From Planctomycetes bacterium UBA2386 (GTDB taxonomy: Bacteria; Planctomycetota; UBA1135; UBA2386): 31,187 bases of DNA. A program made the position numbers and the translations under genes. The stretch's first letter is position 1, and each line of letters opens with the position of its first letter. The DNA lies in the NCBI GenBank assembly GCA_002343845.1, contig DDSQ01000007.1:1-31187 (forward strand), in the 5' to 3' direction. Below the pieces are notes generated by a model, which was not told the origin of the DNA, did no database searches, and was given only the letters and a program-made list of their open reading frames with translations. This document shows positions 8,163-16,773 of the stretch, in pieces.

Positions 8163-9350
8163 CGAGCACGCGAACGTCTCGCCGGGGTGCATGAGCTGCA
8201 GCGTCTGCATGCCGTCGCCCGCGAACACGACCGTGCGCGGCGCGCCATCCGCCGTGGCGCGCAGCCGCAGGTGGGCGTGCAGGCGTGGGCCGCCGTCCTG
8301 GACGTGCGCAGTGTCGTCCCGTTCGTCATCACGAAGGGGGCCGTCGCGCACGGTGAGGGCGAGGTCGTAGCGGGCGCCGCCGGCCAACAGGTCGCGTACC
8401 ACCAACCGTTCGCAGTCCGCCGGCAACCACGGCGCGAACCGCTGCCAGGACTCGTCGAGGCCAGCGCCGGTCGCGAGCCGCGCGCCGGTCAGCGCGAACC
8501 ACGCGGCATCGGCGATCAGCGGCGCGTGTTCGGCCGGCAACGCCTGCGGGTCGGCCTGCACCAACTCGCGCCATGCCGTGCGCCGCCCGCGCTCGTCGAG
8601 CCGCTGCGTCGCGGCGACGAGGCGCAAGGCGGCGCACCAGCCGTCCGGTGCCGATCCGGCAGCTGGCGTCGTGTCGCAGAACGCCTGGGCCAGGTGGCGC
8701 GCCATGCAGTCGCCGGTCGCCAGCACCATGCCCAAGGCGGGGGGCAGCAGCGTCGTGGCATCGGCGCGCATGGGCGCGTCGACGTCGCCATCACGCACGA
8801 ACGGGCGGAACACGGCGCGTTCCGGCTGCCAATGCGAGGCTTCGAGTGCGACCTGGCGGCGCACGGCGGCGGCGGTCCATTCGGCGGCGCGGTCCCCGAT
8901 TGCGAGCCGGTCGAGCACAGCCCCGGCGGCGAACAGGGCGTGCACGCGCAGGGACTCGCCGGCGAAGGACGCATCGCGCGGGGCGGACCTCGCCGGCGCG
9001 AGGCTGGCCAGCAACGCCGTTCGTTGCGCCTCCGGCAGGCGGCACGTGCCGGTGGCTCGCACCTGCCACAGCCAGGCGATGACGAGCCAGGTCGCGTCGC
9101 GTTCGTCGTTGGCCGTCGCCGCCGCGAGCGCGCGCCAGCCGCTCTCGCCGTCGCCTGCGCGCAGGTGCAGCAGGATGCGCAGCGCCACGTCGCGCGCCGT
9201 GGCGGTTGGCGTCGTCGCAGCGAGACTCCAACTCCACGCGGTCAGCCGCCGCAGCACGGGGGGCGCTTCGTCGATCTGTGTCGGTCCCTGACCCGTCGCC
9301 AACGCCACGACCGTCGCCAACGACCACGCTGCGCGCATTCCGGCCTTCAT
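8052..9350 (-). CDS. Secreted hypothetical protein, mostly helical
   Basis: The ATG at 9350 gives 432 residues beginning MKAGMRAAWSLATVVALATG, a plausible signal peptide; a GTG two codons upstream (9356) is possible. The body is Ala/Leu/Arg-rich, with repeated short helical stretches reminiscent of helical repeats, and a C-terminal region with LRLRATADGAPRTVVFAGDG that looks like beta strands. I recognise no family and no catalytic motif. The final ~37 codons run antisense through the end of the anti-sigma gene and translate to a low-complexity Pro/Gly/Arg tail, so that part of the protein may be an unselected extension. On the minus strand, TTGCGA (plus 9412-9417) lies about 62 bases upstream of the start. 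Confidence 0.65.
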   Translation of the reverse strand: MKAGMRAAWSLATVVALATGQGPTQIDEAPPVLRRLTAWSWSLAATTPTATARDVALRILLHLRAGDGESGWRALAAATANDERDATWLVIAWLWQVRATGTCRLPEAQRTALLASLAPARSAPRDASFAGESLRVHALFAAGAVLDRLAIGDRAAEWTAAAVRRQVALEASHWQPERAVFRPFVRDGDVDAPMRADATTLLPPALGMVLATGDCMARHLAQAFCDTTPAAGSAPDGWCAALRLVAATQRLDERGRRTAWRELVQADPQALPAEHAPLIADAAWFALTGARLATGAGLDESWQRFAPWLPADCERLVVRDLLAGGARYDLALTVRDGPLRDDERDDTAHVQDGGPRLHAHLRLRATADGAPRTVVFAGDGMQTLQLMHPGETFACSLPRVQAQPHDDPHPVGRSRRTGILPGSAPTATTGGR

Positions 9351-9441
9351 GCCCACAGTGGATCGGGGCCAGCGATTCCCGGCCGGGCTGGCATCGCTCG
9401 CCGCCTTGGCGTCGCAAGGTCCACGTCGCTAGAACGGGCGC

Positions 9442-10728
9442 TTGTCGTCCGCAGCGCGCAACTTCCACGCGGTCTGGCCGAGCCTGTTCGCGACGTCGAT
9501 GGGCCTGATGGCCTTTCTGCCCGTGCTCGCGCTCTACGTGCACGAGCGCTTCGGCATCGAGCAGGGTCCGGACCTCGCGTACTGGACCGGGCTCGTCTAC
9601 GGCGCCGCGCCGTTGTCGGCGGCCATCGCCGGGCCGTTCTGGGGTGCGCTCGGCGATCGCATCGGCAAGAAGCCGATGGCCGTGCGCGCCAACCTGGCGA
9701 TCGCGTTGACCACCGCGGCGATGCCGTTCGCGCCGAGCCCGATGGTCCTATTGCTGATGCGCGTCGTGCAGGGCGTGCTCGCGGGCTACGTCGCTCCGGC
9801 GATCGCCCTGGTGTCGCAGGACACGCCGCGCGAACGCCACGGCTCCGTGATCGCGCAGCTCCAGGTGGCGATGGCCGCGGGCTCGTTCCTCGGGCCGTAC
9901 CTCGGCGCGGAGATCACGCACTGGTTCGGCCGCAGTGCGTTGTTCTGGGTCGCGAGCTGCTTGTCGGGGCTCGCCGCACTGCAGCTGCACTGGCGTGCCC
10001 ACGAACGGCTGCCGACGAGTGCTCCCGCGACCAGCTCGTTCGTCGATGGGTTCGTGCGGGCGTCGTGGCGGCTGCTCCGCGAACCTGCGGTCGGCTGGCT
10101 GCTCGTGCTGCTCCTGGTGTTGCGCCTCGGGCAGAACATGCTCGAGCCACTGCTCGCGCTCCTGGTGAAGGACCTCGGCCCGGCCCCCTGGGTCGCGGCG
10201 CTGACGTCGTCGCCGGCGCTGGCGCTCGACCGCACCGTGGCCGTCGCCTTCGCGGTGCTCGCGGTCGCGCAGTGGGTGTGCACGCCGTGGTGGGGCCGGC
10301 AGGCCGATCGTCACGGGCCGTTGCGCTGCCTCGGTCTGCTCGCGCTCGGCCTGGCAGCGCTGTTCCTGACGATGGCGTTCGTCACGACGATCGGGCAGTT
10401 CCTGCTGCTGCGCGCCGCCGTGGCCTGCCTGATGGCGGGGTCGATGACGCTGGCCTACGCGGCGGCGAGCAAGCGCGTGCCCGACGAGCATCGCACGCTC
10501 GCGTTCGCGATGGTGCAGAGCTGCATCCAGTTCGGGCTCGCGCTCGGTCCGCTGCTCGCGGCGGCCGTCGTCGCCGATGGCGGCGAGCGGCTCGCGTTCG
10601 ACCGTGCGTTCGTGGCGGCCGCGTGCCTCTGCGCGGTCGCGGGCCTCGGCATGCTGGTGCTGCGGGCGCTGACGAACCGCCCGCCTGCCACGGTCGCCCC
10701 GGGCCCGCCGGGCGACATCGCGTCGTGA
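9442..10728 (+). CDS. Major facilitator superfamily transporter, DHA1/MdtG-like
   Basis: This 428-residue protein has about 12 hydrophobic segments in two halves. MFS motif A is present between TM2 and TM3 (GALGDRIGKKPMAVRA, about 68-83). The wording around TM1-TM4 (for example PVLALYVHERFG and RVVQGVLAGYVAPAIAL) resembles the MdtG branch of proton-driven drug efflux proteins; substrate cannot be told. The start is a TTG: the frame has a stop (TAG) at 9430-9432, and the first ATG at 9499 would cut into TM1, so TTG 9442 is the only good choice. TAGAAC at 9430-9435 could be a -10 box. The gene is divergent from the secreted hypothetical and is followed by the NRDE gene after 31 bp. Confidence 0.88.
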   Translation: MSSAARNFHAVWPSLFATSMGLMAFLPVLALYVHERFGIEQGPDLAYWTGLVYGAAPLSAAIAGPFWGALGDRIGKKPMAVRANLAIALTTAAMPFAPSPMVLLLMRVVQGVLAGYVAPAIALVSQDTPRERHGSVIAQLQVAMAAGSFLGPYLGAEITHWFGRSALFWVASCLSGLAALQLHWRAHERLPTSAPATSSFVDGFVRASWRLLREPAVGWLLVLLLVLRLGQNMLEPLLALLVKDLGPAPWVAALTSSPALALDRTVAVAFAVLAVAQWVCTPWWGRQADRHGPLRCLGLLALGLAALFLTMAFVTTIGQFLLLRAAVACLMAGSMTLAYAAASKRVPDEHRTLAFAMVQSCIQFGLALGPLLAAAVVADGGERLAFDRAFVAAACLCAVAGLGMLVLRALTNRPPATVAPGPPGDIAS

Positions 10729-10741
10729 CGGTGGCCGCGGC

Positions 10742-10747
10742 TACACT
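10742..10747 (+). promoter_or_regulatory. Possible -10 box (TACACT) of the NRDE gene
   Basis: TACACT matches TATAAT at 4 of 6 positions and lies 12 bases before the ATG at 10760, in the short MFS-NRDE gap. No clear -35 element was found. Confidence 0.22.
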
Positions 10748-10759
10748 CGCCGCTGCGCC

Positions 10760-11500
10760 ATGTGCATCCTGATCGTGCTGCGCGGCTTCCACGACGAGCA
10801 TCCCGTGGTGGTCGCCAGCAACCGCGACGAACGCACGGATCGCCCCGAATCACCGCCGGGTCTGTGGATCGGCGAACGCGCTCGCCTGCTGTCGCCGCGC
10901 GATCGTCGGGCCGGGGGCACCTGGCTCGCCATCGACGCGCGTGGTCGCTTCGCCGGCATCACCAACCTCGCCGGCGTGCCGCCGGTTCCCGACGCGCCGT
11001 CGCGTGGTCATCTCGTGCACCTGGTGCTCGACCACGGTGATCTCGACGCCGGCGTGCACGCCGTCGAAGCGCGCGTGCGGAAACAGGCGCATTCCGGCTT
11101 CCAGCTGGTGCTCGGCGATCGCCAGCGGCTCCTGGTGGTGCGCCATGCGCGCGGCCAGTTCTCGGTCGTCGAGTGGACGGCGCCGGTGTTCGTCGCCACC
11201 AACGAGCACGAGCCGGGCCGCTTGCAGCCGCGTGGCCTGCCACCCGCGGTCGTTCCGGGGCTGTCGCTCGACCGGCGGCTCGAACTGCTGGCCGCAGTGC
11301 TGAGTGACCGCGGCGGCGACGGCCACCATGCGATCTGCAAACGTGGCGACGGCTACGGCACGGTGTCGAGTTCGCTGCTCGCCCTGCCCGACGGCGGGCC
11401 TCTGGGCCTGGTCTGGCGGTACGCGCCCGGCCCTCCCGACGTGACGAGCTACCGCAACTACGGCAACCTCGGCCGTCGCCTGCTGCCCGACGACGCCTGA
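10760..11500 (+). CDS. NRDE (TANGO2-like) family protein
   Basis: This 246-residue protein starts with Met-Cys, and the family signature Asn-Arg-Asp-Glu is at residues 21-24 (ASNRDER). The following GGTWLAIDARGRFAGITN and the late YGTVSSS stretch are the other conserved family blocks. Cys2 is in the position of an Ntn-type nucleophile after Met removal; NRDE proteins have an Ntn-hydrolase-like fold. Human TANGO2 is linked to lipid and heme handling, but the bacterial activity is not established. There is no signal peptide, so it should be cytosolic. It ends 7 bp from the end of the convergent TPR gene, leaving no room for a terminator. Confidence 0.9.
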   Translation: MCILIVLRGFHDEHPVVVASNRDERTDRPESPPGLWIGERARLLSPRDRRAGGTWLAIDARGRFAGITNLAGVPPVPDAPSRGHLVHLVLDHGDLDAGVHAVEARVRKQAHSGFQLVLGDRQRLLVVRHARGQFSVVEWTAPVFVATNEHEPGRLQPRGLPPAVVPGLSLDRRLELLAAVLSDRGGDGHHAICKRGDGYGTVSSSLLALPDGGPLGLVWRYAPGPPDVTSYRNYGNLGRRLLPDDA

Positions 11501-11507
11501 CGGCGCG

Positions 11508-13085
11508 CTACTTGTCCAGGGCCGCGAGGTTCGCTTTGGCGTCGGCGCGGGCCTTCTGCACGCGTTCGCGCACGACCTCGGCGAGTCCACCGCTGGCGAG
11601 CTGCTGGTCGGCGAGGCGCAGCGCGCGTTCGTAGAGGCCACGCGCCTTCTGCCGGTGCTCGGGGCTCGGCAGGTGGTACTGCAGGATCACCCCGCAGTCG
11701 TTCAGCAACTGCGGCGAGTCGGGTTCCTTCTCGAGCGCGTGCTGGTACGAGGACAGCGCGTCGTCGAACCGGCCGGTCTCGCGGCACAGGAACGCGTGGT
11801 TGTTCCAGGCGTCCGCGCTGTCGGCCAGGCAGGCGATCACGTGGTTGAGATCGCGACTCGCCTCGCGCCGCCCGGCCGCGAACGCGCGGTCGGCGAGGAA
11901 GCGCACGATCGCGCCGACCTCGCCGCGGCGGTCGCCGACCAGCGCTCGGACCACGTCCGCGAACCCCGGCGCGGAAGCCGCCGCGTAGGCGTGGGCGTGG
12001 CGCTCGGCGGCGTCGTGGTCGTTCGTCTCGTAGGCGGCGAGGAACGCGTAGTAGTGCGCGTGGCGCGCGTCGGGATTGCCGCTCAGGGTCGCTTCGAAGC
12101 AGGCGCGGGCGGCGGCCCAGTCGCGGCCCTCGAAACGCGCGCGGCCCTCGTGGAAACGCAGCGTCGCGGCCTTCGCCGGCCGGGGAAGTGTGGTGGCGGC
12201 GTAACGCTTCTGCAGCTCGCCGTAGAAGTCCGCGCGTTCCTGCCACGGCATGCCGCGCGCGAGCAGGTCGTGATCGAGGGCGGCGTCCGGGTCGATCGCC
12301 AGCGCATCGGCGGCATGCCGGCGCATCGTCGGGATGTCCTTGTCGGCCCAGGCCAGCTGCGCCAAGGCGACATGCGGGTGCGCCCGCAGCGGGTCGAGTT
12401 CGGCGGCGCGTCCGTAGGCAGCGCGCGCGCGGCGGCGTTCGGCGTCGATGCGGGCCACGAAGTCGGCCGCCGCCTGCCCGGTCGGCTGCTGCGCTTCGTA
12501 CTCGGCGAGCAGCGCGCGCAGGCGGTCGCCGGCGATGCGGCCGAGCAAGACGTGGCCACCGGGTCGGTGGGGGTGGCGGCGAACGACCTCTTCGGCCTGT
12601 TGCACCGCGGCGTCGGCCTCGCCGAGCTGCCAACGCGCCTGCGCCAGGACCAACCGGCTCTCCTCGTCGTCCGGTCGCTCGGCGACGACCTGCTCGGCCA
12701 GGTCGGCGGCATCGGCGAACAGAACCTCGGGATGCAGGACGGCGCGGTCGTTCTCGGCCTGTGCCAGCATCGCGAAGGCGAGCATGGCGCGCACGTCGGT
12801 GGCCGAGGGGAAACGCCTGCGCGCTGCGTCGAGCGTCTCGACCGCATCGCGGAAGCGGCGCGCGCGCACGAGGCACCGTCCCGCGGCGACCGTCCAGTCG
12901 GCGCGATCGGGCTCGGCACGCACCAGCGCCAGGAAGGCATCGGCGGCGGGGCCGTACTGCTGCTGGTTCTCGGCCGAATGCGCACGTTGGCGCAGCTCGG
13001 TGGGCGACGGCGCGGGAGCCTGCTCTTGGGCGCGGCAGGAACTCGCGGCGATCAGCAGGATCGCCGCCTGGAACAGGAATCGCAT
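11508..13085 (-). CDS. Exported TPR-repeat protein
   Basis: This 525-residue protein opens with a signal peptide (MRFLFQAAILLIAASSCRAQ; the Cys could also be a weak lipobox). The rest is helical hairpins of TPR type, for example residues 40-75 (YGPAADAFLALVRAEPDRAD), 135-170 and 310-345. Residues of about 427-510 carry a block with WNNHAF, SYQHALEKEPDS, NDCGVILQYHL and ARGLYERAL. That block also occurs twice in the upstream neighbour, so the two genes share a module. The start codon follows the neighbour's stop by one base, so they form one operon with translational coupling. TPR proteins usually scaffold complexes; no partner can be named from sequence. The gene is convergent with the NRDE gene. 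Confidence 0.85.
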   Translation of the reverse strand: MRFLFQAAILLIAASSCRAQEQAPAPSPTELRQRAHSAENQQQYGPAADAFLALVRAEPDRADWTVAAGRCLVRARRFRDAVETLDAARRRFPSATDVRAMLAFAMLAQAENDRAVLHPEVLFADAADLAEQVVAERPDDEESRLVLAQARWQLGEADAAVQQAEEVVRRHPHRPGGHVLLGRIAGDRLRALLAEYEAQQPTGQAAADFVARIDAERRRARAAYGRAAELDPLRAHPHVALAQLAWADKDIPTMRRHAADALAIDPDAALDHDLLARGMPWQERADFYGELQKRYAATTLPRPAKAATLRFHEGRARFEGRDWAAARACFEATLSGNPDARHAHYYAFLAAYETNDHDAAERHAHAYAAASAPGFADVVRALVGDRRGEVGAIVRFLADRAFAAGRREASRDLNHVIACLADSADAWNNHAFLCRETGRFDDALSSYQHALEKEPDSPQLLNDCGVILQYHLPSPEHRQKARGLYERALRLADQQLASGGLAEVVRERVQKARADAKANLAALDK

Positions 13086-13086
13086 G

Positions 13087-16000
13087 TCACTTGCCTTGCA
13101 GCAACCGTTCCGCGGCCTGCAGATGCCGCCGCGCGTTGTTGCGGTCCTGCCCCGGGTGGTGCTGCTGGCTCTTCAACGCGGCGGCCTTGGCGGCGGCCGG
13201 GTCCTTGCCGTGCTTGAGCTGCCAGAGGGCGAGGTTCTCCCAGCAGTCGCCCACCGCCTCGTCGAGCTGCTCCTTCAGGTCGCGATCCGCCGGCGGGTTC
13301 TCGCGCAGCGTGCGTTCGCCGTCCGCGATCGCGCCGTCGAGCAGCTTCTTGGCGAGGTCCCAGTCGCGTTCGAGGTGCCAGATCGCGATCAACGCGCAGT
13401 CGTTGCGCAACCGCACGTTGCTCGGATCGAGATCGTGGGCGCGGCGGTAGGCCTTGTAGCTCTGCTCGTACATCTCGTTCGCTTCCTTGGCCTTGCCCGC
13501 GCGCTCGAGCGCGTTGCCGTGGTCGCGCGCGAACAGGCCGGAGTTGTTCTGCAGATCTACGTCGCCGGTCGCGGCTTCCGCCGCGGCGCGCGCGATCGAC
13601 TCGACCTTGGCGAGGTCCCTGCGCTTCAGGAACTTGTCGACCAGGAACAGGATCGAGCGCTTGGTCGACTCGCCGTCGCCGAGGTCGTCGACCAGGCGAT
13701 CCGGCCGCATGCGCGCCGACTCGAGCAGCCACTTCTCGGCGTTGGCGGCATCGTCGGCGCCGAGTGCGATGGTGCCCTTCTTGCCGAGGCACATCGCGAT
13801 CCACTGCTCCGAGCTGTCGCGGAACGCCGGGTTCTTCTGCATCGACTCGGCGAAGTCCGCGCGCGCGGCGTCGAGGGTCTTCTGCGCCAGGTCGGGCTTG
13901 CCGGCGGTTCGTTCGGCGTGGGCCAGCAGGAACCGCGCCTTGCCGAGGTACCACTGCCCGGTGGCGTCGGTGCGCGCGCGCAGCGCGTCGACGGCGAGCT
14001 GCATCTGCCGCGTGACTCCGGCGGTGTCGATCAGCGGATCGAACAGAAGGCCGTCGTCCGGAGTGCGCTGCAGCGCGCGGGCGAACACGTTCACCGCTTC
14101 GGCGCCGGTGCCGGCCCACTGTTCGGTCGCCGACCAGAGCTGCAGCAGCGGCAGGTCGAGCCGCTGCTTGTCCTCGAGGAAGCGGAACGACGCGCGCGCG
14201 GCGGTCAGCAGCTCCTTGTCGTCGGCGCCGTCGTTCTTCTTCTGCGCGTAGGCGCGGGCCGCCGCGTTGGCGCGCAGCGTGTGCAGCGCCGCCAGTTCTT
14301 CGGGCTTGCCGCCGCCGCCGGACTGCATGTGCAGCAGCAGCCGGTCGAGGGTCTGGGAAGCCTCGGCGACCTGGCCGGCCTCGTACTGCGCTTGCGCCAG
14401 CATCTGCCGCGGCGCGTTGGGTTCGGCGTCGAGTTCGACGGCGCGCTGCCACGCCGCGATGGCGTCCTGGAACAGCAGGGCGACGCCCTTGCGGCCGGCG
14501 TCGCGCGCCTGCGCCGCGAGCTTCATCGTCAGCTCGCCGCGCAAGACGTGGAACGGGGCGTGGTCCCGGCAGTCCTTGGCGATCTCGTCGAGCAGCGCCA
14601 GCGCAGCGTCGTAGTCCTGGGCGTCGGCCTTGGCCTTCACCGCAGCGGCGCGCTTGGCCATCGCTTCGGCGGCCCCGCCTTGGGCTGGGGTGGTGCTGCT
14701 CGCGCTGGCGTCGGCGCGCGCGGTCGACGGCAGGTCGTCGGCGCCTTCGGTGCGCAGCAGGCGCGCGGCCTCGCGACGCTGGTAGGGGAAGAACTGCACC
14801 GCCTCTTCGCAGAAGCGGCGGTACTCGGCGAACGGCTTCTTCTCGTGCTGGCGCGCGAGCACGGCGAGGTTCTGCCAGGCATCACCGACGGCTTCTTCGA
14901 GGTTCTCGCGGTCGCGTGCTGGCGTGTCCGCTGGCAGCGCGGCGAGCTGGGCGGTGCCGAGTGCGATGGCGCGTTCGAACATCGAGCGCGCGCGCTCGAG
15001 ATCGCGGCCGAGGTGGTAGACCAGCATCAGCCCGCAGTCGTTGACGATGCGGGCGTCGTCGGGCGAAAGGGCGACGGCCTGCTCGTAGTGGCGGTAGCTG
15101 CGTTCCCACAGTTCCATCGCGGCGGATTCGTCGCCGGCCTGCGCCCGTTGCACGCCGAGGTCGCGCGCGGCGAGCGCGGCGTTGTTGTGCAGGAAGCCCC
15201 AGCGGCCCGGGTACTGCTTCAGGACCCGTTCGTTGAAGGCGAGCGTGCGGGCGAGTGCATCGTCGCCGGTCTCGGCCAACGCCCGGTGGATCGCGAACAA
15301 GGCGCCGTGGAAGTGGTTGCCGAAACTGTCGACGAGTTGGGGCGCGCCGTTCTCGTAGGTGGTTGCGGCCGGCGACGTCACGCCGGCGGCGAACAGGTGG
15401 CGCTCCGCGGTCGTCAGATCGCCGCTCTCGACGGCGCAGCGCGACATCGACAGGTTGCACAACGCGCGCCACTGGTTCGCCGCGTCGGCGTGCGCCGGCA
15501 CCATCGCCAGGTACTCGCCGAAGATCCCGTCGCTCTTGCCGTACGCGGCCAGCGCACCCTGGAAGTTGCCATCGCGTCGCAGTTGGTCGGCGTGCAGGAA
15601 CACCACGCGGCCCTGGTGCCACCGCAGGATCGGCGTCGACGGCTGTTCGCGGACCATGCGCGCGTAGGCGCCAAGCAACGCCTCGCCCTGGCCGGCGTCG
15701 CGCATCCACTGGATGTAGCCGTCGTGCAGCGTGGTCTCCGCGGGCGCCTCGCGCAGGCCGCGCTCGTACTCGCGCACGACCTCGCTCGGCTGCTCCAACC
15801 ACTGGTGCAGGAGCACGAGCTGCAGCGTGGCCGGGCCCGGCAGCTCGCGCCGGGCGCCGGCGAAGTGGCCGCCGGCGCGCTGCGCCAGGGCCAGCGACTC
15901 GCGGCCGAACGCCACCTTGCCGCGCCCGTCGGGCGTGCCTGCCGTGAGTTCGGCCTGCCGGCTCGCGACGAACAGCTGCAGGTCGCACTTGCCCGCGAGC

Positions 16001-16452
16001 AGCAGCGCGTTCGCTGCATCGAGCCGTTCCCCCGGCGTGTTGCCCGCCAGGTAGCCGCGCGCAGCGCGCTGCGCGGCCGTGCTGCCGGCCTCGAACTCGG
16101 CCAGTTCGTAGCGGCACTCGGCGAGCGCGTGCAACGCGGCCGGTGCCTGCTCGTCCGGAAGCCCGACGGTCGCCTTCTCGAAGTTCGTGGCCGCGTCGAC
16201 GAGGTACAGGTTCGACTGGCCGCGGCCGCTGCGCGCCAGCGCCAGCGAGCCCTCGGCAAGCAGCAGCCGCGCCGACCGCAGGTCGGGGTTCGCGGTCAGC
16301 AGTTCGTCGGCGACATCGAGCGCTCGCAGCGGATCCTCGGCGAGCAACGCGCGGCCTTCGGCGAGGCGCGCTTCCTGGTCGGGGGTCGGGGCAGAGAGGT
16401 TGGCGCAAGCCGCCACCACGGCGGCGCACCACAGGAGGGTCGTTGGCTTCAT
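13087..16452 (-). CDS. Large TPR lipoprotein with internal duplication
   Basis: From ATG 16452 the protein has 1121 residues. The N-terminus (MKPTTLLWCAAVVAACANLS) ends in a VAAC lipobox, so C16 is probably lipidated. The remainder is TPR-like helical repeats. A block of about 110 residues near 421-530 (HNNAALAARDLG, then SYRHYEQA, NDCGLMLVYHLGRD and EAVGDAWQNLAVL) recurs near 968-1075 (QNNSGLFARDHG, SYKAYRRA, NDCALIAIWHLERD, EAVGDCWENLALW), an offset of about 547 residues. This shows that the gene arose by an internal duplication of about half its length. The open frame extends further upstream to 17430, but that part runs antisense through the mlaE start region and is not coding. It is the first gene of the two-gene operon and is divergent from mlaE with 321 bp between. 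Confidence 0.85.
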   Translation of the reverse strand: MKPTTLLWCAAVVAACANLSAPTPDQEARLAEGRALLAEDPLRALDVADELLTANPDLRSARLLLAEGSLALARSGRGQSNLYLVDAATNFEKATVGLPDEQAPAALHALAECRYELAEFEAGSTAAQRAARGYLAGNTPGERLDAANALLLAGKCDLQLFVASRQAELTAGTPDGRGKVAFGRESLALAQRAGGHFAGARRELPGPATLQLVLLHQWLEQPSEVVREYERGLREAPAETTLHDGYIQWMRDAGQGEALLGAYARMVREQPSTPILRWHQGRVVFLHADQLRRDGNFQGALAAYGKSDGIFGEYLAMVPAHADAANQWRALCNLSMSRCAVESGDLTTAERHLFAAGVTSPAATTYENGAPQLVDSFGNHFHGALFAIHRALAETGDDALARTLAFNERVLKQYPGRWGFLHNNAALAARDLGVQRAQAGDESAAMELWERSYRHYEQAVALSPDDARIVNDCGLMLVYHLGRDLERARSMFERAIALGTAQLAALPADTPARDRENLEEAVGDAWQNLAVLARQHEKKPFAEYRRFCEEAVQFFPYQRREAARLLRTEGADDLPSTARADASASSTTPAQGGAAEAMAKRAAAVKAKADAQDYDAALALLDEIAKDCRDHAPFHVLRGELTMKLAAQARDAGRKGVALLFQDAIAAWQRAVELDAEPNAPRQMLAQAQYEAGQVAEASQTLDRLLLHMQSGGGGKPEELAALHTLRANAAARAYAQKKNDGADDKELLTAARASFRFLEDKQRLDLPLLQLWSATEQWAGTGAEAVNVFARALQRTPDDGLLFDPLIDTAGVTRQMQLAVDALRARTDATGQWYLGKARFLLAHAERTAGKPDLAQKTLDAARADFAESMQKNPAFRDSSEQWIAMCLGKKGTIALGADDAANAEKWLLESARMRPDRLVDDLGDGESTKRSILFLVDKFLKRRDLAKVESIARAAAEAATGDVDLQNNSGLFARDHGNALERAGKAKEANEMYEQSYKAYRRAHDLDPSNVRLRNDCALIAIWHLERDWDLAKKLLDGAIADGERTLRENPPADRDLKEQLDEAVGDCWENLALWQLKHGKDPAAAKAAALKSQQHHPGQDRNNARRHLQAAERLLQGK

Positions 16453-16773
16453 GACGGAAACGGAACCACCCGGCCGGACAGGTCCGGGGCAGCGCGGGAG
16501 GACGCGCGCGAGGAGAGGAGCGACCACCGGCATCATGGCGCCGCCCGAACGGGGCGGGAAGGCCGAAGGGAGGACGGATCCCTTGGCTGTGCTCGCTCGG
16601 GAGATCCCGGGGCGGAGTGCGGTCGCGGCGGATCTCGGGGCACGAGTGCCCTGGCGCGGCTGCGGGTCGGGCCTTCGACCCGACGAGCACACGCCGGGAA
16701 TCCGCCCGCTGGTCGGGCGATCAAGTGGTGGACGGGGAAGGCCCGATAGCACCGGCTGGCGAGGCAAGGCACG
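16453..16773. other. Divergent intergenic region between TPR operon and mla operon
   Basis: The 321 bp between the two divergent starts hold no convincing gene; frames that cross it are extensions of antisense readings. It must contain the promoters of both operons, but I found no pair of boxes good enough to name on either strand. No strong hairpin followed by a T-run is visible. Confidence 0.6.

Noticed and set aside
8187..10772. Long plus-strand open frame opposite the secreted hypothetical and across the MFS gene
   Set aside because: The translation is Arg/Gly/Ala-rich with no recognisable domain and conflicts with the clear MFS frame.
12448..16749. Very long plus-strand open frame opposite the TPR genes
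   Set aside because: Its translation is low-complexity and has no domain; the minus-strand frames have signal peptides and clear TPR repeats. It is an effect of high GC.
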